Shown here: positions 1 through 7,883 of the stretch, piece by piece
Layout: every line of letters starts with the position of its first letter
How positions within the stretch are numbered: the stretch's first letter is position 1
The notes under the pieces: generated by a model
The model's database searches: none
What the model saw: the letters and a program-made list of their open reading frames with translations, nothing else
Told to the model about the DNA's origin: nothing
Assembly: GCA_902168105.1 (NCBI GenBank)
Contig: CABHOY010000056.1
Coordinates: 1 to 64,000, forward strand
From: an uncultured Flavihumibacter sp.
GTDB taxonomy: Bacteria > Bacteroidota > Bacteroidia > Chitinophagales > Chitinophagaceae
Length of the DNA stretch: 64,000 nucleotides
Direction: 5' to 3'
Translations under genes and position numbers: made by a program

Positions 1-1
1 C

Positions 2-304
2 TGGTCATATGAGCTGGTGCAGGATGCAGTGGGCATGGTAACTCCACGAGTGGTGTGCATGATCATTAATGAGGCCTATTTTACGGCGGCTGAAGGCACT
101 GCTACACGGGAAGATATTGATACGGCTATGCGGCTGGGCACCAATTACCCTTATGGCCCCTTCGAGTGGGCGCAAAAGATAGGCATTAAACATGTATATG
201 ATGTATTAACTGCGGTATATAAAGCGACAGGAGATGAGCGTTATCGTGTATGTGAACTGTTGCGGAAAGAAACGCATGAAAAAACAGCGAACGGTTGGCA
301 TTAA
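2..304 (+). CDS. 3-hydroxyacyl-CoA dehydrogenase, C-terminal part (5' partial)
   Basis: The reading frame is open from the left edge, so the N-terminal NAD-binding part lies outside the window. The visible 100 residues match the C-terminal helical domain of 3-hydroxybutyryl/3-hydroxyacyl-CoA dehydrogenases: a run resembling 'INEAYF', then 'AMRLGTNYPYGPFEWAQKIG', which corresponds to the family's '..G.NYP.GP.E..D..G' block. The enzyme oxidises 3-hydroxyacyl-CoA with NAD in fatty acid or butanoate metabolism, in the cytosol. Its stop overlaps the TTG start proposed for tsaB by 10 bases, so the two are probably cotranscribed. The exact substrate cannot be judged from this fragment. Confidence 0.8.
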   Translation, partial: WSYELVQDAVGMVTPRVVCMIINEAYFTAAEGTATREDIDTAMRLGTNYPYGPFEWAQKIGIKHVYDVLTAVYKATGDERYRVCELLRKETHEKTANGWH

Positions 305-990
305 TTTTAAATATAGACACCGCTACAGCTATAGGTTCAGTAGCATTGGCAAAAGATGGCGTCGTATTGCAAACGCTGGTAAATGACAAGGAGCGTGACC
401 ATGCCGCTAGCCTGACGCTATTTATCCAGGAAATATTTAATACACAAAAGATCACTCCCGACGACCTTGATGCGATTGCGGTTAGCGGAGGCCCCGGGTC
501 ATATACGGGTTTACGTGTGGGCGTAGCTACCGCCAAAGGTTTGTGCTACGCCTGGAATAAACCGCTGATCGGTATTTCCACCCTGCAGATGATGGCACAG
601 GGATTAAGAGATGAGTTGCAGGACAAAGGCGCACTGTATTGCCCGCTGCTGGATGCCCGCAGGCAGGAGGTATATACGGCCATATATGATGCCGCACTAA
701 CACCGCTTCTGGAGCCACAGGCGCTGATATTAACGCCTGATGTTTTTAATGAATGGCTTGGCAGGGGGAAGGTGTATTTTTTCGGTGACGGCAGTATGAA
801 GTGGCAGCAAATGCTGGAGCAGCATTCTCAGGCTGTGTTCGTGCCCTACCATATCAGTGCTGTACATATGATCCCCTTGTCAGCATTAGCTTTTGAGAAA
901 AAATCGTTTGAGGATACCGCTTATTTCAGCCCTTTTTATCTGAAGCCTTTTTATACGCCCGCAAAAGAGGGAAATGACAAAAAAAGTTGA
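295..990 (+). CDS. tsaB: tRNA threonylcarbamoyladenosine biosynthesis protein TsaB
   Basis: The 231-residue product has the N-terminal ASKHA fold signature of TsaB: 'LNIDTA' followed by 'GSVAL', then 'GGPGSYTGLRVGVATAKGL' around residues 65-83, the most conserved TsaB stretch. Known family role: TsaB partners TsaD and TsaE to transfer the threonylcarbamoyl group to A37 of ANN-decoding tRNAs. It lacks the metal-binding histidines of TsaD, which separates the two paralogues. The only sensible start is a TTG at 295 inside the end of the upstream dehydrogenase gene, implying translational coupling. Length is normal for the family (about 220-235). Confidence 0.9.
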   Translation: MALILNIDTATAIGSVALAKDGVVLQTLVNDKERDHAASLTLFIQEIFNTQKITPDDLDAIAVSGGPGSYTGLRVGVATAKGLCYAWNKPLIGISTLQMMAQGLRDELQDKGALYCPLLDARRQEVYTAIYDAALTPLLEPQALILTPDVFNEWLGRGKVYFFGDGSMKWQQMLEQHSQAVFVPYHISAVHMIPLSALAFEKKSFEDTAYFSPFYLKPFYTPAKEGNDKKS

Positions 991-1144
991 TTTTACCCTT
1001 CAGTTTCCACATTTACCCCCTTTTTACGTACCACTATCGTTGTAAATTGTCATAAAACTGTCAAATTACGCCTTATTTGCAAGTAAGGCCGGTTATATAT
1101 GAAAAAATAAGGTATAGAAGTTTTTTTTATTGTGACAAATATTA

Positions 1145-1152
1145 TAATTTTG
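1145..1152 (+). promoter_or_regulatory. Candidate -7 box (TAATTTTG)
   Basis: The octamer matches the Bacteroidota -7 consensus TAnnTTTG and lies in the 215-bp gap after tsaB, about 97 bases before the ATG of the ArsR-type gene. A T-run sits near the -33 position but no clear TTTG. Inferred promoter for the regulator gene. Confidence 0.4.
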
Positions 1153-1248
1153 TATAAATCGATACCCAGTACTGTTTTCTAACAGGTGAGGGTTTGAAAC
1201 TGTCCGTTGATCCCTTTCATTTCATCATTTTTAAAAAACTATTATGCG

Positions 1249-1608
1249 ATGGAAAAAACATTATTAACGACCTCTTCTAATACTCTTATTATTTCTAGAG
1301 GTAACAATGAAAAAGACCAAATTAAATTGGATTACATTGCCGTTAAGAAGGCGGCTATGGTTTTGCGTGCGATAAACCATAAGCTGCGCCAGCAAATGAT
1401 TAAGTTGCTGGAAGATCACAAGAAAATGACAGTAACTGAAATCTACGTTAAGCTGCGTCTCGAGCAGTCGGTAGCTTCACAGCATCTGGCTATTCTGCGC
1501 CGTGCCGGCATTGTGATTACAGAGAGAGATGGTAAATTCATTCACTATACGATCAACAAACAACGTATAGCTGAAGTTGCCAAATTCGTAGAGGAGCTGG
1601 TAGGCTAA
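1249..1608 (+). CDS. ArsR/SmtB-type winged-helix transcriptional regulator without cysteines
   Basis: With the ATG at 1249 the protein has 119 residues; a TTG 42 bases upstream gives a longer form that looks like leader rather than domain. Residues ~32-115 form an ArsR-like winged helix: 'LRAINHKLRQQMIKLL', then the recognition region 'LRLEQSVASQHLAILRRAGIV', then the wing 'ERDGKFIHYTIN'. ArsR proteins usually repress nearby genes and release DNA on binding metal or on thiol oxidation. This protein contains no cysteine at all, so a CxC metal site or a BigR-type disulfide switch is not possible. It sits directly upstream of a persulfide dioxygenase-rhodanese gene but is separated from it by a strong terminator. 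Its signal is unknown. Confidence 0.8.
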   Translation: MEKTLLTTSSNTLIISRGNNEKDQIKLDYIAVKKAAMVLRAINHKLRQQMIKLLEDHKKMTVTEIYVKLRLEQSVASQHLAILRRAGIVITERDGKFIHYTINKQRIAEVAKFVEELVG

Positions 1609-1651
1609 TCTGGTTTTGGAGTACTGGTCGAACAGAGTACAAAAAATATTT

Positions 1652-1703
1652 GAGCCTAACTAAGAGTAAGTAAAAGAACTTTTAGTTAGGCTCTGATTTT
1701 TTT
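1652..1703 (+). terminator. Rho-independent terminator after the ArsR-type gene
   Basis: Perfect 12-bp arms (1652-1663 and 1682-1693, starting GAGCCTAACTAA) are followed by a T-run at 1697-1703. Confidence 0.85.
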
Positions 1704-1835
1704 AGATGCATGTATGTTTCCGAGACATGCAACAAAGCTTCACGTATTTTATACTGGTTATGTAAATAACGGGACGCAATTTTGTGCCATATACATATGG
1801 TCTTTTTGTCAGATGTTCCTCCGCGGATAAATCCG

Positions 1836-1843
1836 TAAATTTG
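1836..1843 (+). promoter_or_regulatory. Candidate -7 box (TAAATTTG) for the persulfide dioxygenase gene
   Basis: Exact match to TAnnTTTG, ending 15 bases before the ATG at 1859. If used, transcription would begin just before that ATG and exclude the alternative GTG start at 1784. No clear -33 TTTG at the usual distance. Confidence 0.45.
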
Positions 1844-1858
1844 CAGAAATCAAAAACC

Positions 1859-3262
1859 ATGTTCGTCAAGCAACTTTATACTAATTGCTTATCAGAAGCT
1901 GCCTACTTTATTGAGTCCGGGGGAGAAGCTGTTGTGATAGATCCTTTAAGGGATATAGATGCTTACCTTGATCTGGCTAAAGAGCGCAACGCTACAATAA
2001 AGTATATTTTCGAAACTCACTTTCACGCAGATTTTGTCTCGGGACACCTGGACCTCGCTGCTGCTACAAATGCTCCTATCGTTTACGGCCCGGAAGCTGC
2101 TACCAACTTTCCGATATATCTCGCTAAAGACGGGGAGAAATTTACTATTGGCAAACTCACACTGGAAGTATTACATACACCCGGCCACACACTGGAATCT
2201 ACCTGTTACCTGTTAAGCGATGAAGCAGGGCAGCCTCATAGCCTATTTACCGGCGATACACTTTTTGTTGGAGACGTTGGACGTCCTGACCTGTTCAGCG
2301 GTAACCTTACCAAAGAAGAACTGGCAGGATACCTATACGATTCTCTGAACAACAAGATCAAAATACTGCCCGATAATGTGATTGTATACCCCGCGCACGG
2401 CCCTGGTTCTTCCTGTGGCAAAAACCTTGGACCTCACACCTACAGCACACTGGGTGATGAGAAGAGTACAAATTATGCATTAAAGGCTGTCGATAAAGAA
2501 GAATTCATCAAAGAAGTAACTTCCGGCCTCAATACACCTCCTTCCTATTTCCCGATCAATGCCCGTATCAACAAAGAAGGATATGATGCATTGCAGGCGG
2601 TGATGGAAAAGAGTAACCGTCCGTTATCCATCGCAGAATTCAAAGAGAAGATGAAGGATGAGGTCCTGATCCTTGATACACGTCCGGCAGCAGAATTTGT
2701 AGAAGGATTTGTACCCGGTTCCCTCAGTATCGGCCTTGAAGGACGTTTTGCTGAATGGGCGGGCAGTTTGTTGCCCTTCGGTGAAGAGATCATATTGGTG
2801 ACCAGCCCCGGAAAAGAAGAAGAAACGATCGTACGTCTTGCCCGTGTTGGTTTCGACCATGTTGCCGGTTACCTGCAAGGTGGTTACGAAGCTTGGATAG
2901 CTGCCGGAGAAGAACGTGACCTGATCATTACCGTCGAAGCAGATGAACTGGCAATGGACCTTCCGCATGATCATAACCTGGTAATTGTGGACGTCCGTAA
3001 GCCTGCAGAGTATGCAGACGGCCATATTGAAGGCGCTATGAATATCACACTCAGTGATATGACAGACCCCGGAAATCTGGCTGATTTTGACGATAATCAT
3101 AATCTGTACGTACACTGCCAGGGGGGATACCGTAGTATTATCGCCTGTTCTATGATGAAACGGGAAGGTATTCACAACCTGCGCAATGTAGAGGGTGGTT
3201 TTAATGCCATGAAAACACAGGAAGGCCTGAAGGTTATTAAAGAAACGAACGTATTAAACTAA
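1859..3262 (+). CDS. CstB-like persulfide dioxygenase with pseudo-rhodanese and rhodanese domains
   Basis: The 467-residue protein has three parts. Residues 1-240 are a metallo-beta-lactamase fold of the ETHE1/persulfide dioxygenase type, with 'THFHADFVSGH' (H54, H56, D58), H110, D133 and H180 as likely Fe ligands, and a cysteine in 'GPGSSCGK' (C186). Residues ~255-355 are a rhodanese-like domain with 'LVTSPGKEEE' where the catalytic cysteine loop should be, hence inactive. Residues ~360-460 are a rhodanese with an active loop 'HCQGGYRS' (C420). This order is that of staphylococcal CstB, which oxidises low-molecular-weight persulfides to thiosulfate. The function is therefore cytosolic sulfide/persulfide detoxification, by inference. 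ATG 1859 is preferred over GTG 1784 because the domain begins there and a -7 box lies between the two. Confidence 0.85.
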   Translation: MFVKQLYTNCLSEAAYFIESGGEAVVIDPLRDIDAYLDLAKERNATIKYIFETHFHADFVSGHLDLAAATNAPIVYGPEAATNFPIYLAKDGEKFTIGKLTLEVLHTPGHTLESTCYLLSDEAGQPHSLFTGDTLFVGDVGRPDLFSGNLTKEELAGYLYDSLNNKIKILPDNVIVYPAHGPGSSCGKNLGPHTYSTLGDEKSTNYALKAVDKEEFIKEVTSGLNTPPSYFPINARINKEGYDALQAVMEKSNRPLSIAEFKEKMKDEVLILDTRPAAEFVEGFVPGSLSIGLEGRFAEWAGSLLPFGEEIILVTSPGKEEETIVRLARVGFDHVAGYLQGGYEAWIAAGEERDLIITVEADELAMDLPHDHNLVIVDVRKPAEYADGHIEGAMNITLSDMTDPGNLADFDDNHNLYVHCQGGYRSIIACSMMKREGIHNLRNVEGGFNAMKTQEGLKVIKETNVLN

Positions 3263-3275
3263 TATTAAGATATTG

Positions 3276-3318
3276 AAAATGAAAGGTCTCGCAGGCATCC
3301 TGCGAGACCTTTCATTTT
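3276..3318 (+). terminator. Strong hairpin terminator
   Basis: Perfect 20-bp arms (3276-3295 and 3299-3318) around a 3-base CAT loop; the right arm ends in a short T-run. It closes the persulfide dioxygenase transcript and lies only 41 bases before the proposed start of the next gene. Confidence 0.85.
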
Positions 3319-3358
3319 TGCAGGTATGCTTTTTGACCCATTATCGGAAAACCATGTA

Positions 3359-4168
3359 ATGGGCAAACTTTTAGACGGACAAATTGCACTTGTTACCGGC
3401 AGCAGCAGTGGTATAGGTGCCGCCATAGCCAGGGCCTTCGGCGAAGCTGGCGCCAAAGTGATAGTGAATCATCATAGCGACAAGAGCCGGAAGGCCGCAG
3501 AGGAGGTACTGGAAAAGATCAAAGCAGCTGGCAGCGATGGTTTTGTGCAGCAATGCGATATCAGTAAGGAAGATGAGGTTAAAGCCATGTTTGCGGAAAT
3601 AATTTCCCGCTTTGGTACGGTTGATATTGTGGTGGCCAATGCCGGCATCCAGCAGGACGCTTCGCTGCTGGATATGACCCTGGAGCAATGGAATGAGGTG
3701 ATCAATACGAACCTTACAGGCCAGTTCCTTTGTGCAAGGGAAGCCGCCCGTGAGTTTAAACGGAGGGGCGTAGTAGAAGAGCGCTCAAAAGCTGCCGGGA
3801 AGATCATCTGTATGAGTAGTGTGCATGAGGTGATCCCATGGGCGGGCCATGTAAACTATGCTGCCAGCAAAGGCGGTGTGAAACTGCTGATGCAGTCTAT
3901 GGCACAGGAACTGGCTCCGCATAAGATAAGGGTAAACAGTCTGGCGCCTGGTGCTATCAAAACCCGTATTAACGAAGATGCCTGGGATACCCCTGAAGAT
4001 GAGAAAAAGCTATTGAAATTGATCCCATATGGTAGGGTTGGTGTACCTGAAGATGTGGCAAAAGCGGCTGTATGGCTGGCCAGCGATGAAAGCGATTATG
4101 TAACGGGAACCACGCTTTTTGTTGATGGCGGAATGACATTATACCCGGGATTTGCAGATAATGGTTGA
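3359..4168 (+). CDS. Short-chain dehydrogenase, glucose 1-dehydrogenase-like
   Basis: A 269-residue classical SDR: NAD(P)-binding 'TGSSSGIG' (13-20), 'NAG' (94-96), active-site S153 and 'YAASK' with Y167 and K171, and 'NSLAPGAIKT' after it. The stretch 'MSSVHEVIPWAGHVNYAASK' resembles Bacillus-type glucose 1-dehydrogenase (MSSVHE.IPW...YAASK), which oxidises beta-D-glucose to gluconolactone. Substrate specificity within SDRs is hard to read from sequence, so the glucose assignment is tentative. An ATG at 3326 would add 11 residues but lies 8 bases after the preceding terminator stem and adds non-family sequence; ATG 3359 gives the usual N-terminus. Confidence 0.8.
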   Translation: MGKLLDGQIALVTGSSSGIGAAIARAFGEAGAKVIVNHHSDKSRKAAEEVLEKIKAAGSDGFVQQCDISKEDEVKAMFAEIISRFGTVDIVVANAGIQQDASLLDMTLEQWNEVINTNLTGQFLCAREAAREFKRRGVVEERSKAAGKIICMSSVHEVIPWAGHVNYAASKGGVKLLMQSMAQELAPHKIRVNSLAPGAIKTRINEDAWDTPEDEKKLLKLIPYGRVGVPEDVAKAAVWLASDESDYVTGTTLFVDGGMTLYPGFADNG

Positions 4169-4241
4169 TTAACAGCTGTTTGCAACAGAACAATCCTACA
4201 GTCTAGCATGTTATTTGTTTTAAAATGTTAAACTTTTAACC

Positions 4242-4574
4242 ATGAAATGTAGAACTTTCCTGATGGCTGGAATGATGTTCCTGGCCGTATGCTTATTTGC
4301 TTGTCAGCCTAGCGACACAAATGTTCAGCAATCCGTTAATGAGAAATTGACTGCTACTCCGGGTGTCAGTGCTGAAGTAAAAGAAGGAGTTGTAACCCTC
4401 AGCGGTGAAGTACCTGACGACGCGTCTAAAATGGCTGCAGAAGATGCCGTTAAAGGCGTAAGCGGGGTAAAAGCTGTTACAAATAACATTATGGTGCAGG
4501 CAGCAGTACCTCCGCCACCTCCACCAGCAGCTGCTGATACATCTATGATGAAAGACAGCGCTGCCACAAAATAG
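4242..4574 (+). CDS. BON-domain lipoprotein
   Basis: A 110-residue secreted protein. The N-terminus is a lipoprotein signal peptide ending in 'LFAC' (Cys21), so the mature protein is probably lipid-anchored in the periplasm. Residues ~27-88 form one BON domain: 'VNEKLTATPGVSAEVKEGVV' followed by 'TLSGEVPD' and 'GVSGVKAVTNNI', the pattern of OsmY-like proteins thought to bind phospholipid or stabilise the envelope. The C-terminal tail is proline- and alanine-rich ('VPPPPPPAAAD') and likely disordered. It stands alone, bounded downstream by a shared terminator. Confidence 0.8.
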   Translation: MKCRTFLMAGMMFLAVCLFACQPSDTNVQQSVNEKLTATPGVSAEVKEGVVTLSGEVPDDASKMAAEDAVKGVSGVKAVTNNIMVQAAVPPPPPPAAADTSMMKDSAATK

Positions 4575-4581
4575 ATTGATC

Positions 4582-4618
4582 AGCTGAATTGACCGGCGAC
4601 ATGCTGGTCAATTCAGCT
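4582..4618. terminator. Bidirectional terminator between convergent genes
   Basis: 13-bp perfect arms (4582-4594 and 4606-4618, starting AGCTGAATTGACC) sit between the BON gene and the acyltransferase. The right arm overlaps the stop of the minus-strand gene. T-rich sequence follows on both strands. Confidence 0.7.
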
Positions 4619-5482
4619 TGTTTGTTCCCCTCTGTACTCATGTTTCCACCTTCTGTGGCTCCATACCCATACTTCGGGTTGCTCACGGATATTGTGCTCC
4701 AGGTATTTTACAAATGACTCGGTAACTGTTCCTTCAGGTACTGCGGAAGGCTCTTCAAATGCCAGTTTGAGCGTGGCATGATAATACCCTCTTTTTGTTT
4801 TGCGGATGTCCACAAATACTACAGGAATATCACTTCTCCTGGCGGTCATTTCAGGCCCTTTGTAAAAAGCTGTCATCCTGTTCAGGAAAGGATACCAGTA
4901 ACTGCGCCGTGGATTACCAGGGTTCTGGTCTGCTACCAGCGCAATAAGGTACTGTTGATTGATCCAGGGCTGCATCGCTTCCTTAATATCATTGGCTGGC
5001 AACAATATGCTGCCCGACTTTTCACGGAAGTGCCGGAACATACGGTCGCCCGCTTTATTGGTCAGCGGCATATAAACTACGAGGAATGGAAATTTTACAC
5101 CCTGTATGCAGAAGAGGTTCGCCCATTCCCAATTGAAATTATGGCCCAGGTGCATCTGGCAGCTCTTGCCTTTGGCATATAGCTCATGTAACACAGTGAG
5201 ATCGCACGTAAAACGACGCTGCAGTTCTTTTGGACGCATGGTCAGCAGTTTGATGGTTTCCACCATCATATCTGTAAGATTGAGATAGTATTTCTTCGCC
5301 AGCCGGGAGATCTCTTTGGGTGTTTTTTCCGGAAACGCCTGACGCAGATTATCGAATACTACTGACTTGCGGTAACCAACAATGTAGTAAATGATCAGGT
5401 ATAAAACATCACTTATGCGATATAATAACCATAACGGCAATATTGAAATGCCGTACATAAATACCAGTAACAAATAATACAT
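4613..5482 (-). CDS. LpxL/HtrB-type lipid A acyltransferase
   Basis: A 289-residue protein with an N-terminal hydrophobic segment (residues 1-35) that would anchor it to the inner membrane, followed by the LpxL/HtrB acyltransferase fold. The catalytic HX4(D/E) motif is visible as 'GHNFNWEW' (H114 and E119), and 'VADQNPG' further on matches the family's '..DQ.....' block. The family transfers secondary acyl chains to lipid A, or an equivalent acyl lipid in Bacteroidota. The gene starts 11 bases after nadB and probably shares its transcript, although no functional link between the two is obvious. Confidence 0.85.
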   Translation of the reverse strand: MYYLLLVFMYGISILPLWLLYRISDVLYLIIYYIVGYRKSVVFDNLRQAFPEKTPKEISRLAKKYYLNLTDMMVETIKLLTMRPKELQRRFTCDLTVLHELYAKGKSCQMHLGHNFNWEWANLFCIQGVKFPFLVVYMPLTNKAGDRMFRHFREKSGSILLPANDIKEAMQPWINQQYLIALVADQNPGNPRRSYWYPFLNRMTAFYKGPEMTARRSDIPVVFVDIRKTKRGYYHATLKLAFEEPSAVPEGTVTESFVKYLEHNIREQPEVWVWSHRRWKHEYRGEQTS

Positions 5483-5493
5483 GTCATCAATTT

Positions 5494-7092
5494 CTATAAC
5501 ACAATATTCTGTACCAGGGCGCTCTTATCAGGATAGTCAGTATTAAAATGTAATCCGCGGCTTTCCTTACGGAAAGCTGCGCCTTTCACGATGAGGTAAC
5601 CAACGGTGATCAGGTTTCTTAATTCACACAGTTGTGGCGATACCTCTGTTCTTTCATATAACAATTCGGTTTCTTCGTGCAGGATGTCCAGCCTCCTGAT
5701 GGCGCGTTGCATACGCTCGTTGGTGCGCACAATACCCAGGTAGTCGCTCATGATCTGTTTCAGCTCCTTAAGGCTCTGCGTGATCAGGATCATCTCTTTG
5801 GGCGCTGTAGTACCACCTGCATTCCAATTGGGTACATCGACATTGTGGGCTGTATACTCAATTCTCTCCACGCCATCTACGAAGCAACGGTGTGCAAATA
5901 CCATTGCTTCCAGCAATGAGTTTGACGCAAGCCTGTTAGCGCCGTGGAGGCCCGTACTGGAACATTCTCCGCAGGCGTACAGATTGTTGATGGATGTACG
6001 GCCGAATTCATTAACCTTAATACCACCGCAACTATAATGTGCTGCAGGTGCTACCGGTATCATGTCTTTATGCACGTCTATACCTACAGAAAGACACTTA
6101 TCATAAATGTTCGGAAAATGATGTGTGAACTTCTCGATGTCCATATGACGGCAATCAAGATATACATACTCTGTACCGGTGATCTTCATTTCACTGTCAA
6201 TAGCCCTCGCTACAATGTCACGCGGCGCCAGGGAGAGACGCGGATCATACTTATGCATGAAATCTTCTCCATGGATATTACGCAGGATACCGCCATCGCC
6301 GCGTACAGCTTCCGTGATCAGGAAGGCGTTGTTCACACCTGGCTGATACAAAGCTGTTGGATGGAACTGGATGAACTCCATGTTCTCTATTCTTCCTTTT
6401 GCGCGGTACACCATCGCCACACCATCGCCTGTGGCAATGATAGGATTGGTAGTACTGCGGTACACCTGGCCATTGCCACCTGTGGCCAATACTGTGATAC
6501 GGCTCAAGATCTTCTCGATCTGATTAGTGACAAGGTTCAGTACGTATACGCCATAACACTCAATATCAGGGGTAGCCTTGGTAACAAGGTAGCCCAGATG
6601 GTGCTGGGTAATGAGGTCCACCACAAAGCAGTGGGTAACCAGTTCGATATTTGGATTTTTATGCACTGCATCCAGCAGGGCGCGCTCAATTTCTTTCCCG
6701 GTAACGTCTTTATAGTGGATCACCCTGAATTCAGAGTGGCCGCCTTCTTTACCGAGAGAGAAATCACCATCGGCATTCTTATCGAAATTGGCTCCCCATT
6801 CTATGATCTCGTTGACACGCTCCGGCCCCTCCTTCACGACTATTTCTACTATCTCCTCATTGCATAAGCCATCGCCGGCAATCAGCGTATCTTCAATGTG
6901 CTTTTCAAAGCTGTCATTCTCAAGATCATTCACTACGGCTACTCCACCCTGTGCGTATTTTGTATTGGTCTCGTCCTCACGTGTTTTCGTGATAATGGTA
7001 ATTTTTTTATCAGGACATGCTGCTGCTACTTTAAGAGCATAAGTAAGTCCGGCAATACCAGAACCAATCACTAAGAAGTCTGTCTGTTGCAT
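5494..7092 (-). CDS. nadB: L-aspartate oxidase
   Basis: 532 residues, the usual length. The FAD-binding 'GSGIAGLTYA' is at residues 10-19, with 'TKYAQGGVAVV' nearby; 'HGANRLASNSLLEAMVFAHR', diagnostic of NadB and the related succinate dehydrogenase flavoproteins, lies near residue 390. The length, the lack of a sdh operon around it and the short C-terminal helical domain favour NadB. It oxidises L-aspartate to iminoaspartate in the first step of de novo NAD synthesis, normally followed by NadA and NadC, which are not in the window. It heads a two-gene minus-strand unit with the acyltransferase gene. Confidence 0.92.
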   Translation of the reverse strand: MQQTDFLVIGSGIAGLTYALKVAAACPDKKITIITKTREDETNTKYAQGGVAVVNDLENDSFEKHIEDTLIAGDGLCNEEIVEIVVKEGPERVNEIIEWGANFDKNADGDFSLGKEGGHSEFRVIHYKDVTGKEIERALLDAVHKNPNIELVTHCFVVDLITQHHLGYLVTKATPDIECYGVYVLNLVTNQIEKILSRITVLATGGNGQVYRSTTNPIIATGDGVAMVYRAKGRIENMEFIQFHPTALYQPGVNNAFLITEAVRGDGGILRNIHGEDFMHKYDPRLSLAPRDIVARAIDSEMKITGTEYVYLDCRHMDIEKFTHHFPNIYDKCLSVGIDVHKDMIPVAPAAHYSCGGIKVNEFGRTSINNLYACGECSSTGLHGANRLASNSLLEAMVFAHRCFVDGVERIEYTAHNVDVPNWNAGGTTAPKEMILITQSLKELKQIMSDYLGIVRTNERMQRAIRRLDILHEETELLYERTEVSPQLCELRNLITVGYLIVKGAAFRKESRGLHFNTDYPDKSALVQNIVL

Positions 7093-7110
7093 AAGTACTC
7101 AAGCGAACAC

Positions 7111-7118
7111 CAAATGTA
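7111..7118 (-). promoter_or_regulatory. Candidate -7 box (TACATTTG) for nadB
   Basis: Exact TAnnTTTG on the minus strand, 18 bases before the nadB ATG. No clear -33 element. Confidence 0.5.
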
Positions 7119-7137
7119 CGGTTTAATTCGTTCCCAT

Positions 7138-7836
7138 TCACTGGACGGCATAGCCCCGGCGCATCTGAAGATAGCGGAGCCCTCCGGTTACCAGTCCCCA
7201 TTGCGCTATCCCGTAGGTTAGCATAATGAAGAACGTGCCCATCTCAAGGGGCTGATAGAAATAGTGAATGGCAATAATGGCACAGGAAAGGACATAAACA
7301 CATGCACCTGCCAGTGCATACCAGCCTGACGGCTGGTCTCTGAGCCTGAAGGCATGTTTTACCGACTGTAACATGATATATGCTGTGACGGCAAAGAGTA
7401 GTACAGGTAGCATCATCCCGCCCAGATAGGGCAGCATAAAAAAGATGAATGTGATCATACCTGCTGCCATTCCAAGAATGAAAGGCCACTGGCACAACGG
7501 AAGCGGGTAATTCGTATATCTTATCTTCAGGAAAAAGCCGATATAGGATACGAGTGAGAACATGAAAGTGATCAGCCCACAGGTAAAGAAGAGCGAACTT
7601 TGTTCTGAGAATAACAGGAACATGTCTCCAAAACCTGAAAAGAATAATGCAGACAGCATCAATACACGGAATGTAGCAGGTATCCCCTCTGTCCCTGTAA
7701 TAAAATGAGCGGCCAGTACAAAGGGCAGCAAAAACTTTGAAACGTAGGAGAGAATGTCCAGGTGGAAGAAGATAGCTGATAGGTGAACGGCTAACATAAT
7801 AGCGTACAGTAAGTTAAAGGAACTTCCTTTGCGCAT
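7138..7836 (-). CDS. YhhN-family lysoplasmalogenase-like membrane protein
   Basis: A 232-residue, very hydrophobic protein with about eight predicted membrane segments. It has the YhhN/TMEM86 landmarks: 'FSGFGDMFLL' near residues 66-75, and 'LTYGIAQWGLVTGG' near the C-terminus matching the family's '..Y..AQ......'. Characterised relatives hydrolyse the vinyl ether bond of lysoplasmalogens, but whether this organism makes plasmalogens is not visible, so the substrate is inferred. It is 45 bases upstream of nadB on the same strand and 47 bases downstream of the sensor kinase gene. Confidence 0.8.
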   Translation of the reverse strand: MRKGSSFNLLYAIMLAVHLSAIFFHLDILSYVSKFLLPFVLAAHFITGTEGIPATFRVLMLSALFFSGFGDMFLLFSEQSSLFFTCGLITFMFSLVSYIGFFLKIRYTNYPLPLCQWPFILGMAAGMITFIFFMLPYLGGMMLPVLLFAVTAYIMLQSVKHAFRLRDQPSGWYALAGACVYVLSCAIIAIHYFYQPLEMGTFFIMLTYGIAQWGLVTGGLRYLQMRRGYAVQ

Positions 7837-7883
7837 AGATTTTCATTAATGCATTAAAGTACGATTTCTTTGTCTAAATAGTT

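Noticed and set aside
5944..6867. 307-codon + strand open frame
   Set aside because: Lies wholly antisense to nadB, whose protein is strongly conserved; the antisense product has no domain pattern and is rich in His/Cys/Ile from reverse codons.
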